DNA from: Ptiloglossa arizonensis
Taxonomy: Eukaryota; Arthropoda; Insecta; Hymenoptera; Colletidae
NCBI RefSeq assembly: GCF_051014685.1
Contig: NW_027478764.1
Span: 124,001 to 188,000, forward strand
Length of the DNA: 64,000 bases
Direction: 5' to 3'
A program made the position numbers and the translations under genes. Within the stretch, counting starts at the first letter, position 1. The number at the start of each line of letters is the position of its first letter. A model generated the notes under the pieces. That model was not told the DNA's origin, did no database searches, and saw only the letters and a list, made by a program, of their open reading frames with translations. Shown in pieces: positions 11,061 through 23,326 of the stretch.

Positions 11061-13420
11061 GGTATGCGCACTTTTCCCCTCGTTTCGAGCATCAGAACTG
11101 CGAAAATTTTGAGTTTCTCAAGCGTTTCTTACATCCAAACGGCCCATATCTCGCGAACAGATTGACCAATCCGCATAATTTCTGTTGCATCTGAAGTAGA
11201 AACTCGCCCGATTACAACGGTATGCGTACTTCTCCCGTAGGCCGTTCTATTCATATCGTTTCGGAGCATCAGAACTGCGAAAAATTTTGAGTTTCTCAAG
11301 CGTTTCTTATCTCCAAACTGCCATATCTCGCGAACGGATTGATCAATCCGCAAAATTTCTGTTGCATCTGAAAGTAGAAACTCGCCCGATTACAACGGTA
11401 TGCGTACTTCTCCCGTAGGCCGTTCTAGTCATTCGTTTCGAGCATCAGAACTGCGAAAATTTTGAGTTTCTCAAGCGTTTCTTATCTCCAAACTGCCATA
11501 TCTCGCGAACGGATCGACCAATCCGCAAAATTTCTGTTGCATCTGAAAGTAGAAACTCGACCGATTACATCGGTATGCGTACTTTTAACCTAGGCCGTTC
11601 CAGTTATTCGTTTCGTGCATCAGAAATGCAAAATTTGAGTTTCTCGAGCGTTTCTCACCTCCAAACTGCCATATCTCGCGAACGGATTGGACAATCCGCA
11701 AAATTTCTGTTGCATTTGAAAGTAGAAACTCTCCCGATTACAACGGTATGCGCACTTTTCCCCTGGGCCGTCCTAGTTATTCGTTTCGAGCATCAGAACT
11801 GCGAAAATTTTGAGTTTCTAAAGCGTTTCTTATCTCCAAACTGTCAGATCTCGCGAACGGATTGACCAATCCGCAAAATTTCTGTTGCATTTGAAAGTAG
11901 AAACTCTCCCGATTACAACGGTATGCGCACTTTTCCCCTGGGCCGTCCTAGTTATTCGTTTCGAGCATCAGAACTGCGAAAATTTTGAGTTTCTAAAGCG
12001 TGTCTTATCTCCAAACTGTCATATCTCGCGAACGGATTGATCAATCCGCAAAATTTCTGTTGCATCTGAAAGTAGAAACTCGCCCGATTACAACGGTATG
12101 CGCACTTTTCCCCTGGCCGTCCTAGTTATTCGTTTCGAGCATCAGAACTGCTGAAAATTTTGAGTTTCTAAAGCGTGTCTTATCTCCAAACTGGTCATAT
12201 CTCGCGAACGGATTGATCAATCCGCAAAATTTCTGTTGCATCTGAAAGAAGAAACTCGCCCGATTACAACTGTATGCGTACTTCTCCCATAGGCGGTTCT
12301 AGTCATTCGTTTCGAGCATCAGACTGCGAAATTTTGAGTTTCTCAAGCGTTTCTTATCTCCAAACTGCCATATCTCGCGAACGGATTGATCAATCCGCAA
12401 AATTTCTGTTGCATCTGAAAGTAGAAACTCGCCCGATTACAACGGTATGCGTACTTCTCCCCTAGGCCGTTCTAGTCATTCGTTTCGAGCCATCAGAACT
12501 GCGAAAATTTTGAGTTTCTCAAGCGTTTCTTATCTCCAAACTGCCATATCCTCGCGAACGGATTGATCAATCCGCAAAATTTCTGTTGCATTTGAAAGTA
12601 GAAACTCTCCCGATTACAACGGTATGCGCACTTTTCCCTGGCCGTCCTAGTTATTCGTTTCGAGGCATCAGAACCTGCGAAAATTTTGAGTTTCTAAAGC
12701 GTTTCTTAACTCCAAACTGTCATATCTCGCGAAACGGATTGACCAATTCCGCAAAATTTCTGTTGCATTTGAAAGTAGAAACTCTCCCGATTACAACGGT
12801 ATGCGCACTTTTCCCCTGGGCCGTCCTAGTTATTCGTTTCGAGCATCAGAACTGCGAAAATTTTGAGTTTCTAAAGCGTGTCTTATCTCCAAACTGTCAT
12901 ATCTCGCGAACGGATTGATCAATCCGCAAAATTTCTGTTGCATCTGAAAGTAGAAACTCGCCCGATTACAACTGTATGCGTACTTCTCCCATAGGCGGTT
13001 CTAGTCATTCGTTTTCGAGCATCAGAACTGCGAAAATTTGAGTTTCTCAAGCGTTTCTTATCTCCAAACTGCCATATCTCGCGAACGGATTGATCAATCC
13101 GCAAAATTTCTATTGCATCTGAAAGTAGAAACTCGCCCGATTACAAACGGTAGATGCAGTTTTCCCCTAGGCCGTTCTAGTTATTCGTTTCGAGCATCAG
13201 AAATTCGAAAATTTTGAGTTCCTCCAAGCGTTTCTTACCTCCAAACTGCCATATCTCGCGAACGGATTGACCAATTCGCGTAATTTCTGTTGCATCCGAA
13301 AGTAGAAACTCGCCCGATTACAACGGTATGCGTACTTCTCCCCTAGGCCGTTCTAGTCATTCGTTTCGAGCATCAGAACTGCGAAAATTTTGAGTTTCTC
13401 ATGCGTTCTTACTTCCAAAC
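11061..13420 (+). other. Indel-rich patch in the array (probable assembly artefact)
   Basis: This stretch has the monomer order seen at 32.4-34.8 kb, and its last part matches 16.2-17.1 kb. It carries about two dozen small indels, whereas the remaining 61 kb has only a handful. Examples: a 17-bp loss giving cccctcgtttcgagc near 11080, ggcccatatc at 11142, cgaaaaattttgag near 11280, atgcaaaatttgag near 11630, actgctgaaaatttt near 12150, actggtcatatc near 12192, cgagccatcag near 12487, cgaggcatcagaacctgcg near 12662, cgaaacggattg near 12731, cgttttcgagc near 13011, tacaaacggtag near 13143, cctccaagcg near 13221 and gcgttcttac near 13403. Most are homopolymer or single-base changes, the signature of unpolished noisy reads. 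A genuinely decaying segment is the alternative. Confidence 0.75.
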
Positions 13421-16400
13421 TGCCATATCTCGCGAACGGATTGACCAATCCGCAACATTTCTGTTGCATCTGAAAGTAGAAACTCGCCCGATTACAACGG
13501 TGTGTAGTTTTCCCCTAGGCCGTTCCAGTTATTCATTTCGAGCATCAGAACTGCGAAAATTTTGAGTTTCATAAGCGTTTCTTACCTCCAAACTGCCATA
13601 TCTCGCGAACGGATTGACCGATCCGCAAAATTTCTGTTGCTTCTGAAAGTAGAAACTCGCCCGATTACAACGGTATGTGTAGTTTTCCCCTAGGCCGTTC
13701 CAGTTATTCGTGTCGAGCATCAGAACTGCGAAAATTTTGAGTTTCTCAAGCGTTTCTTACATCCAAACGGCCATATCTCGCGAACGGATTGACCAATCCG
13801 CATAATTTCTGTTGCATCTGAAAGTATAAACTCGCAAGATTACAACGGTATGCGCACTTTTCCCCTAGGCCGTTCTAGTTATTCGTTTCGAGCATCAGAA
13901 CTGCGAAAATTTTGAGTTTCTCAAGCGTTTCTTACATCCAAACGGCCATATCTCGCGAACAGATTGACCAATCCGCATAATTTCTGTTGCATCCGAAAGT
14001 AGAAACTCGCCCGATTACAACGGTATGCGTACTTCTCCCGTAGGCCGTTCTAGTCATTCGTTTCGAGCATCAGAACTGCGAAAATTTTGAGTTTCTCAAG
14101 CGTTTCTTATCTCCAAACTGCCATATCTCGCGAACGGATTGATCAATCCGCAAAATTTCTGTTGCATCTGAAAGTAGAAACTCGCCCGATTACAACGGTA
14201 TGCGTACTTCTCCCGTAGGCCGTTCTAGTCATTCGTTTCGAGCATCAGAACTGCGAAAATTTTGAGTTTCTCAAGCGTTTCTTATCTCCAAACTGCCATA
14301 TCTCGCGAACGGATCGACCAATCCGCAAAATGTCTGTTGCATCTGAAAGTAGAAACTCGACCGATTACATCGGTATGCGTACTTTTAACCTAGGCCGTTC
14401 CAGTTATTCGTTTCGTGCATCAGAAATGCGAAAATTTTGAGTTTCTCGAGCGTTTCTCACCTCCAAACTGCCATATCTCGCGAACGGATTGACCAATCCG
14501 CAAAATTTCTGTTGCATTTGAAAGTAGAAACTCTCCCGATTACAACGGTATGCGCACTTTTCCCCTGGGCCGTCCTAGTTATTCGTTTCGAGCATCAGAA
14601 CTGCGAAAATTTTGAGTTTCTAAAGCGTTTCTTATCTCCAAACTGTCATATCTCGCGAACGGATTGACCAATCCGCAAAATTTCTGTTGCATTTGAAAGT
14701 AGAAACTCTCCCGATTACAACGGTATGCGCACTTTTCCCCTGGGCCGTCCTAGTTATTCGTTTCGAGCATCAGAACTGCGAAAATTTTGAGTTTCTAAAG
14801 CGTGTCTTATCTCCAAACTGTCATATCTCGAGAACGGATTGATCAATCCGCAAAATTTCTGTTGCATCTGAAAGTAGAAACTCGCCCGATTACAACTGTA
14901 TGCGTACTTCTCCCATAGGCGGTTCTAGTCATTCGTTTCGAGCATCAGAACTGCGAAAATTTTGAGTTTCTCAAGCGTTTCTTATCTCCGAACTGCCATA
15001 TCTCGCGAACGGATTGATCAATCCGCAAAATTTCTGTTGCATTTGAAAGTAGAAACTCTCCCGATTACAACGGTATGCGCACTTTTCCCCTGGGCCGTCC
15101 TAGTTATTCGTTTCGAGCATCAGAACTGCGAAAATTTTGAGTTTCTAAAGCGTTTCTTATCTCCAAACTGTCATATCTCGCGAACGGATTGACCAATCCG
15201 CAAAATTTCTGTTGCATTTGAAAGTAGAAACTCTCCCGATTACAACGGTATGCGCACTTTTCCCCTGGGCCGTCCTAGTTATTCGTTTCGAGCATCAGAA
15301 CTGCGAAAATTTTGAGTTTCTCAAGCGTTTCTTATCTCCAAACTGCCATATCTCGCGAACGGATCGACCAATCCGCAAAATTTCTGTTGCATCTGAAAGT
15401 AGAAACTCGACCGATTACATCGGTATGCGTACTTTTAACCTAGGCCGTTCCAGTTATTCGTTTCGTGCATCAGAAATGCGAAAATTTTGAGTTTCTCGAG
15501 CGTTTCTCACCTCCAAACTGCCATATCTCGCGAACGGATTGACCAATCCGCAAAATTTCTGTTGCATTTGAAAGTAGAAACTCTCCCGATTACAACGGTA
15601 TGCGCACTTTTCCCCTGGGCCGTCCTAGTTATTCGTTTCGAGCATCAGAACTGCGAAAATTTTGAGTTTCTAAAGCGTTTCTTATCTCCAAACTGTCATA
15701 TCTCGCGAACGGATTGACCAATCCGCAAAATTTCTGTTGCATTTGAAAGTAGAATCTCTCCCGATTACAACGGTATGCGCACTTTTCCCCTGGGCCGTCC
15801 TAGTTATTCGTTTCGAGCATCAGAACTGCGAAAATTTTGAGTTTCTAAAGCGTGTCTTATCTCCAAACTGTCATATCTCGCGAACGGATTGATCAATCCG
15901 CAAAATTTCTGTTGCATCTGAAAGTAGAAACTCGCCCGATTACAACTGTATGCGTACTTCTCCCATAGGCGGTTCTAGTCATTCGTTTCGAGCATCAGAA
16001 CTGCGAAAATTTTGAGTTTCTCAAGCGTTTCTTATCTCCAAACTGCCATATCTCGCGAACGGATTGATCAATCCGCAAAATTTCTGTTGCATCTGAAAGT
16101 AGAAACTCGCCCGATTACAACGGTATGCGTACTTCTCCCCTAGGCCGTTCTAGTCATTCGTTTCGAGCATCAGAACTGCGAAAATTTTGAGTTTCTCAAG
16201 CGTTTCTTATCTCCAAACTGCCATATCTCGCGAACGGATTGATCAATCCGCAAAATTTCTGTTGCATTTGAAAGTAGAAACTCTCCCGATTACAACGGTA
16301 TGCGCACTTTTCCCCTGGGCCGTCCTAGTTATTCGTTTCGAGCATCAGAACTGCGAAAATTTTGAGTTTCTAAAGCGTTTCTTAACTCCAAACTGTCATA

Positions 16401-19400
16401 TCTCGCGAACGGATTGACCAATCCGCAAAATTTCTGTTGCATTTGAAAGTAGAAACTCTCCCGATTACAACGGTATGCGCACTTTTCCCCTGGGCCGTCC
16501 TAGTTATTCGTTTCGAGCATCAGAACTGCGAAAATTTTGAGTTTCTAAAGCGTGTCTTATCTCCAAACTGTCATATCTCGCGAACGGATTGATCAATCCG
16601 CAAAATTTCTGTTGCATCTGAAAGTAGAAACTCGCCCGATTACAACTGTATGCGTACTTCTCCCATAGGCGGTTCTAGTCATTCGTTTCGAGCATCAGAA
16701 CTGCGAAAATTTTGAGTTTCTCAAGCGTTTCTTATCTCCAAACTGCCATATCTCGCGAACGGATTGATCAATCCGCAAAATTTCTATTGCATCTGAAAGT
16801 AGAAACTCGCCCGATTACAACGGTAGATGCAGTTTTCCCCTAGGCCGTTCTAGTTATTCGTTTCGAGCATCAGAAATTCGAAAATTTTGAGTTCCTCAAG
16901 CGTTTCTTACCTCCAAACTGCCATATCTCGCGAACGGATTGACCAATTCGCGTAATTTCTGTTGCATCCGAAAGTAGAAACTCGCCCGATTACAACGGTA
17001 TGCGTACTTCTCCCCTAGGCCGTTCTAGTCATTCGTTTCGAGGATCAGAACTGCGAAAATTTTGAGTTTCTCATGCGTTTCTTACTTCCAAACTGCCATA
17101 TCTCGCGAACGGATTGACCAATCCGCAACATTTCTGTTGCATCTGAAAGTAGAAACTCGCCCGATTACAACGGTGTGTAGTTTTCCCCTAGGCCGTTCCA
17201 GTTATTCATTTCGAGCATCAGAACTGCGAAAATTTTGAGTTTCATAAGCGTTTCTTACCTCCAAACTGCCATATCTCGCGAACGGATTGACCGATCCGCA
17301 AAATTTCTGTTGCTTCTGAAAGTAGAAACTCGCCCGATTACAACGGTATGTGTAGTTTTCCCCTAGGCCGTTCCAGTTATTCGTGTCGAGCATCAGAACT
17401 GCGAAAATTTTGAGTTTCTCAAGCGTTTCTTACATCCAAACGGCCATATCTCGCGAACGGATTGACCAATCCGCATAATTTCTGTTGCATCTGAAAGTAT
17501 AAACTCGCAAGATTACAACGGTATGCGCACTTTTCCCCTAGGCCGTTCTAGTTATTCGTTTCGAGCATCAGAACTGCGAAAATTTTGAGTTTCTCAAGCG
17601 TTTCTTACATCCAAACGGCCATATCTCGCGAACAGATTGACCAATCCGCATAATTTCTGTTGCATCCGAAAGTAGAAACTCGCCCGATTACAACGGTATG
17701 CGTACTTCTCCCGTAGGCCGTTCTAGTCATTCGTTTCGAGCATCAGAACTGCGAAAATTTTGAGTTTCTCAAGCGTTTCTTATCTCCAAACTGCCATATC
17801 TCGCGAACGGATTGATCAATCCGCAAAATTTCTGTTGCATCTGAAAGTAGAAACTCGCCCGATTACAACGGTATGCGTACTTCTCCCGTAGGCCGTTCTA
17901 GTCATTCGTTTCGAGCATCAGAACTGCGAAAATTTTGAGTTTCTCAAGCGTTTCTTATCTCCAAACTGCCATATCTCGCGAACGGATCGACCAATCCGCA
18001 AAATGTCTGTTGCATCTGAAAGTAGAAACTCGACCGATTACATCGGTATGCGTACTTTTAACCTAGGCCGTTCCAGTTATTCGTTTCGTGCATCAGAAAT
18101 GCGAAAATTTTGAGTTTCTCGAGCGTTTCTCACCTCCAAACTGCCATATCTCGCGAACGGATTGACCAATCCGCAAAATTTCTGTTGCATTTGAAAGTAG
18201 AAACTCTCCCGATTACAACGGTATGCGCACTTTTCCCCTGGGCCGTCCTAGTTATTCGTTTCGAGCATCAGAACTGCGAAAATTTTGAGTTTCTAAAGCG
18301 TTTCTTATCTCCAAACTGTCATATCTCGCGAACGGATTGACCAATCCGCAAAATTTCTGTTGCATTTGAAAGTAGAAACTCTCCCGATTACAACGGTATG
18401 CGCACTTTTCCCCTGGGCCGTCCTAGTTATTCGTTTCGAGCATCAGAACTGCGAAAATTTTGAGTTTCTAAAGCGTGTCTTATCTCCAAACTGTCATATC
18501 TCGCGAACGGATTGATCAATCCGCAAAATTTCTGTTGCATCTGAAAGTAGAAACTCGCCCGATTACAACTGTATGCGTACTTCTCCCATAGGCGGTTCTA
18601 GTCATTCGTTTCGAGCATCAGAACTGCGAAAATTTTGAGTTTCTCAAGCGTTTCTTATCTCCGAACTGCCATATCTCGCGAACGGATTGATCAATCCGCA
18701 AAATTTCTGTTGCATTTGAAAGTAGAAACTCTCCCGATTACAACGGTATGCGCACTTTTCCCCTGGGCCGTCCTAGTTATTCGTTTCGAGCATCAGAACT
18801 GCGAAAATTTTGAGTTTCTAAAGCGTTTCTTATCTCCAAACTGTCATATCTCGCGAACGGATTGACCAATCCGCAAAATTTCTGTTGCATTTGAAAGTAG
18901 AAACTCTCCCGATTACAACGGTATGCGCACTTTTCCCCTGGGCCGTCCTAGTTATTCGTTTCGAGCATCAGAACTGCGAAAATTTTGAGTTTCTCAAGCG
19001 TTTCTTATCTCCAAACTGCCATATCTCGCGAACGGATCGACCAATCCGCAAAATTTCTGTTGCATCTGAAAGTAGAAACTCGACCGATTACATCGGTATG
19101 CGTACTTTTAACCTAGGCCGTTCCAGTTATTCGTTTCGTGCATCAGAAATGCGAAAATTTTGAGTTTCTCGAGCGTTTCTCACCTCCAAACTGCCATATC
19201 TCGCGAACGGATTGACCAATCCGCAAAATTTCTGTTGCATTTGAAAGTAGAAACTCTCCCGATTACAACGGTATGCGCACTTTTCCCCTGGGCCGTCCTA
19301 GTTATTCGTTTCGAGCATCAGAACTGCGAAAATTTTGAGTTTCTAAAGCGTTTCTTATCTCCAAACTGTCATATCTCGCGAACGGATTGACCAATCCGCA

Positions 19401-19713
19401 AAATTTCTGTTGCATTTGAAAGTAGAATCTCTCCCGATTACAACGGTATGCGCACTTTTCCCCTGGGCCGTCCTAGTTATTCGTTTCGAGCATCAGAACT
19501 GCGAAAATTTTGAGTTTCTAAAGCGTGTCTTATCTCCAAACTGTCATATCTCGCGAACGGATTGATCAATCCGCAAAATTTCTGTTGCATCTGAAAGTAG
19601 AAACTCGCCCGATTACAACTGTATGCGTACTTCTCCCATAGGCGGTTCTAGTCATTCGTTTCGAGCATCAGAACTGCGAAAATTTTGAGTTTCTCAAGCG
19701 TTTCTTATCTCCG
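13421..19713 (+). repeat. 21-monomer higher-order repeat (3,673 bp)
   Basis: Bases 13441-16040 recur at 17114-19713 with offset 3,673 (21 x 175 minus the 2 bp of one 173-bp unit). The match extends left into the damaged patch, where 12709 shares the rare cttaactcc with 16382. Each unit contains the ggtagatgcag monomer, the 173-bp monomer, the linker cassette, V, an X-Y-Z trimer, X, a chimeric X/W monomer, a second V and further X-Y-Z. A third copy is at 33.72-37.38 kb (offset 17,671 from the second). The copies stay aligned until about 16040/19713, where ctccaaactg changes to ctccgaactg and the monomer order diverges. Confidence 0.85.
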
Positions 19714-19880
19714 AACTGCCATATCTCGCGAACGGATTGATCAATCCGCAAAATTTCTGATGCATTTGAAAGTAGAAACTCTCCCGATTACAACGGTATG
19801 CGCACTTTTCCCCTGGGCCGTCCTAGTTATTCGTTTCGAGCATCAGAACTGCGAAAATTTTGAGTTTCTAAAGCGTTTCT

Positions 19881-21806
19881 TACATCCAAACGGCCATATC
19901 TCGCGAACAGATTGACCAATCCGCATAATTTCTGTTGCATCCGAAAGTAGAAACTCGCCCGATTACAACGGTATGCGTACTTCTCCCGTAGGCCGTTCTA
20001 GTCATTCGTTTCGAGCATCAGAACTGCGAAAATTTTGAGTTTCTCAAGCGTTTCTTATCTCCAAACTGCCATATCTCGCGAACGGATTGATCAATCCGCA
20101 AAATTTCTGTTGCATCTGAAAGTAGAAACTCGCCCGATTACAACGGTATGCGTACTTCTCCCGTAGGCCGTTCTAGTCATTCGTTTCGAGCATCAGAACT
20201 GCGAAAATTTTGAGTTTCTCAAGCGTTTCTTATCTCCAAACTGCCATATCTCGCGAACGGATCGACCAATCCGCAAAATTTCTGTTGCATCTGAAAGTAG
20301 AAACTCGACCGATTACATCGGTATGCGTACTTTTAACCTAGGCCGTTCCAGTTATTCGTTTCGTGCATCAGAAATGCGAAAATTTTGAGTTTCTCGAGCG
20401 TTTCTCACCTCCAAACTGCCATATCTCGCGAACGGATTGACCAATCCGCAAAATTTCTGTTGCATTTGAAAGTAGAAACTCTCCCGATTACAACGGTATG
20501 CGCACTTTTCCCCTGGGCCGTCCTAGTTATTCGTTTCGAGCATCAGAACTGCGAAAATTTTGAGTTTCTAAAGCGTTTCTTATCTCCAAACTGTCATATC
20601 TCGCGAACGGATTGACCAATCCGCAAAATTTCTGTTGCATTTGAAAGTAGAAACTCTCCCGATTACAACGGTATGCGCACTTTTCCCCTGGGCCGTCCTA
20701 GTTATTCGTTTCGAGCATCAGAACTGCGAAAATTTTGAGTTTCTAAAGCGTGTCTTATCTCCAAACTGTCATATCTCGCGAACGGATTGATCAATCCGCA
20801 AAATTTCTGTTGCATCTGAAAGTAGAAACTCGCCCGATTACAACTGTATGCGTACTTCTCCCATAGGCGGTTCTAGTCATTCGTTTCGAGCATCAGAACT
20901 GCGAAAATTTTGAGTTTCTCAAGCGTTTCTTATCTCCGAACTGCCATATCTCGCGAACGGATTGATCAATCCGCAAAATTTCTGTTGCATCTGAAAGTAG
21001 AAACTCGACCGATTACATCGGTATGCGTACTTTTAACCTAGGCCGTTCCAGTTATTCGTTTCGTGCATCAGAAATGCGAAAATTTTGAGTTTCTCGAGCG
21101 TTTCTCACCTCCAAACTGCCATATCTCGCGAACGGATTGACCAATCCGCAAAATTTCTGTTGCATTTGAAAGTAGAAACTCTCCCGATTACAACGGTATG
21201 CGCACTTTTCCCCTGGGCCGTCCTAGTTATTCGTTTCGAGCATCAGAACTGCGAAAATTTTGAGTTTCTAAAGCGTTTCTTATCTCCAAACTGTCATATC
21301 TCGCGAACGGATTGACCAATCCGCAAAATTTCTGTTGCATTTGAAAGTAGAATCTCTCCCGATTACAACGGTATGCGCACTTTTCCCCTGGGCCGTCCTA
21401 GTTATTCGTTTCGAGCATCAGAACTGCGAAAATTTTGAGTTTCTAAAGCGTGTCTTATCTCCAAACTGTCATATCTCGCGAACGGATTGATCAATCCGCA
21501 AAATTTCTGTTGCATCTGAAAGTAGAAACTCGCCCGATTACAACTGTATGCGTACTTCTCCCATAGGCGGTTCTAGTCATTCGTTTCGAGCATCAGAACT
21601 GCGAAAATTTTGAGTTTCTCAAGCGTTTCTTATCTCCGAACTGCCATATCTCGCGAACGGATTGATCAATCCGCAAAATTTCTGATGCATTTGAAAGTAG
21701 AAACTCTCCCGATTACAACGGTATGCGCACTTTTCCCCTGGGCCGTCCTAGTTATTCGTTTCGAGCATCAGAACTGCGAAAATTTTGAGTTTCTAAAGCG
21801 TTTCTT
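19881..21806 (+). repeat. 11-monomer tandem duplication (1,925 bp)
   Basis: Bases 19045-19881 recur at 20970-21806 (offset 1,925), and 17606-18713 recur at 19881-20988 (offset 2,275). The two matches overlap only at 20970-20988, which locates an exchange junction to about 19 bp. Both sides carry the rare tctgatgcatttg (19758 and 21683) and agaatctctcccg (near 19428 and 21353), so the duplication is young. I infer unequal crossing over or gene conversion between misaligned X/Y/Z blocks. Confidence 0.8.
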
Positions 21807-22840
21807 ATCTCCAAACTGTCATATCTCGCGAACGGATTGACCAATCCGCAAAATTTCTGTTGCATTTGAAAGTAGAAACTCTCCCGATTACAACGGTATG
21901 CGCACTTTTCCCCTGGGCCGTCCTAGTTATTCGTTTCGAGCATCAGAACTGCGAAAATTTTGAGTTTCTAAAGCGTGTCTTATCTCCAAACTGTCATATC
22001 TCGCGAACGGATTGACCAATCCGCAAAATTTCTGTTGCATTTGAAAGTAGAAACTCTCCCGATTACAACGGTATGCGCACTTTTCCCCTGGGCCGTCCTA
22101 GTTATTCGTTTCGAGCATCAGAACTGCGAAAATTTTGAGTTTCTAAAGCGTTTCTTACCTCCAAACTGCCATATCTCGCGAACGGATTGACCAATCCGCA
22201 AAATTTCTGTTGCATTTGAAAGTAGAAACTCTCCCGATTACAACGGTATGCGCACTTTTGCCCTGGGCCGTCCTAGTTATTCGTTTCGAGCATCAGAACT
22301 GCGAAAATTTTGAGTTTCTAAAGCGTTTCTTATCTCCAAACTGTCATATCTCGCGAACGGATTGATCAATCCGCAAAATTTCTGTTGCATTTGAAAGTAG
22401 AAACTCTCCCGATTACAACGGTATGCGCACTTTTCCCCTGGGCCGTCCTAGTTATTCGTTTCGAGCATCAGAACTGCGAAAATTTTGAGTTTCTAAAGCG
22501 TGTCTTATCTCCAAACTGTCATATCTCGCGAACGGATTGATCAATCCGCAAAATTTCTGTTGCATCTGAAAGTAGAAACTCGCCCGATTACAACTGTATG
22601 CGTACTTCTCCCATAGGCGGTTCTAGTCATTCGTTTCGAGCATCAGAACTGCGAAAATTTTGAGTTTCTCAAGCGTTTCTTATCTCCAAACTGCCATATC
22701 TCGCGAACGGATTGATCAATCCGCAAAATTTCTGTTGCATCTGAAAGTAGAAACTCGCCCGATTACAACGGTATGCGTACTTCTCCCCTAGGCCGTTCTA
22801 GTCATTCGTTTCGAGCATCAGAACTGCGAAAATTTTGAGT
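21807..22840 (+). repeat. X/Y-rich monomer run
   Basis: About six monomers of X, Y, Z and W type. One X unit has the substitution gcgcacttttgccctggg (near 22250), which also marks about 6525, 9675, 27857, 31007 and 37994. The order matches about 6.1-7.1 kb. Bases 21639-22754 recur at 37385-38500 (offset 15,746). No other feature is seen. Confidence 0.75.
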
Positions 22841-23326
22841 TTCTCAAGCGTTTCTTACATCCAAACTGCCATATCTCGCGAACGGATCGACCAATCCGCA
22901 AAATTTCTGTTGCATCTGAAAATAGAAACTCGCCCGATTACATCGGTATGCGTACTTTTCCCCTAGGCCGTTCCAGTTATTCGTTTCGAGCATCAGAACT
23001 GCGAAAATTTTGAGTTTCTCGAGCGTTTCTTACCTCCAAACTGCCACATCTCGCGAACGGATTGACCAATCCGCAAAATTTCTGTTGCATCTGAAAGTAG
23101 AAACTCGCCCGATTACAACGGTAGGTGTAGTTTTCCCCTAGGCCGTTCTAGTTATTCGTTTCGAGCATCAGAAATGCGAAAATTTTGAGTTCCTCAAGCG
23201 TTTCTTACCTCCAAACTGCCATATCTCGCGAACGGTTTGAACAATCCGCAAAATTTCTGTTGCATCTGAAAGTAGAAACTCGCCCGATTACAATGGTATG
23301 CGTACTTCTCCCCTAGGCCGTTCTAG
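22841..23326 (+). repeat. Marker block with gaaaatagaaactcg (first of four copies)
   Basis: A monomer with ggatcgaccaatcc followed by gcatctgaaaatagaaac, then units with gccacatctcgcg, ggtaggtgtag and cgaacggtttgaac. The gaaaata variant occurs only at about 22918, 39714, 43914 and 47761, always in this setting. The block forms the boundary between X/Y/Z material on its left and other sub-arrays on its right: the 6-monomer type here, the diverged type after 47.7 kb. The distance from 22918 to 39714 is 96 monomers minus the two 173-bp deletions. Confidence 0.8.
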
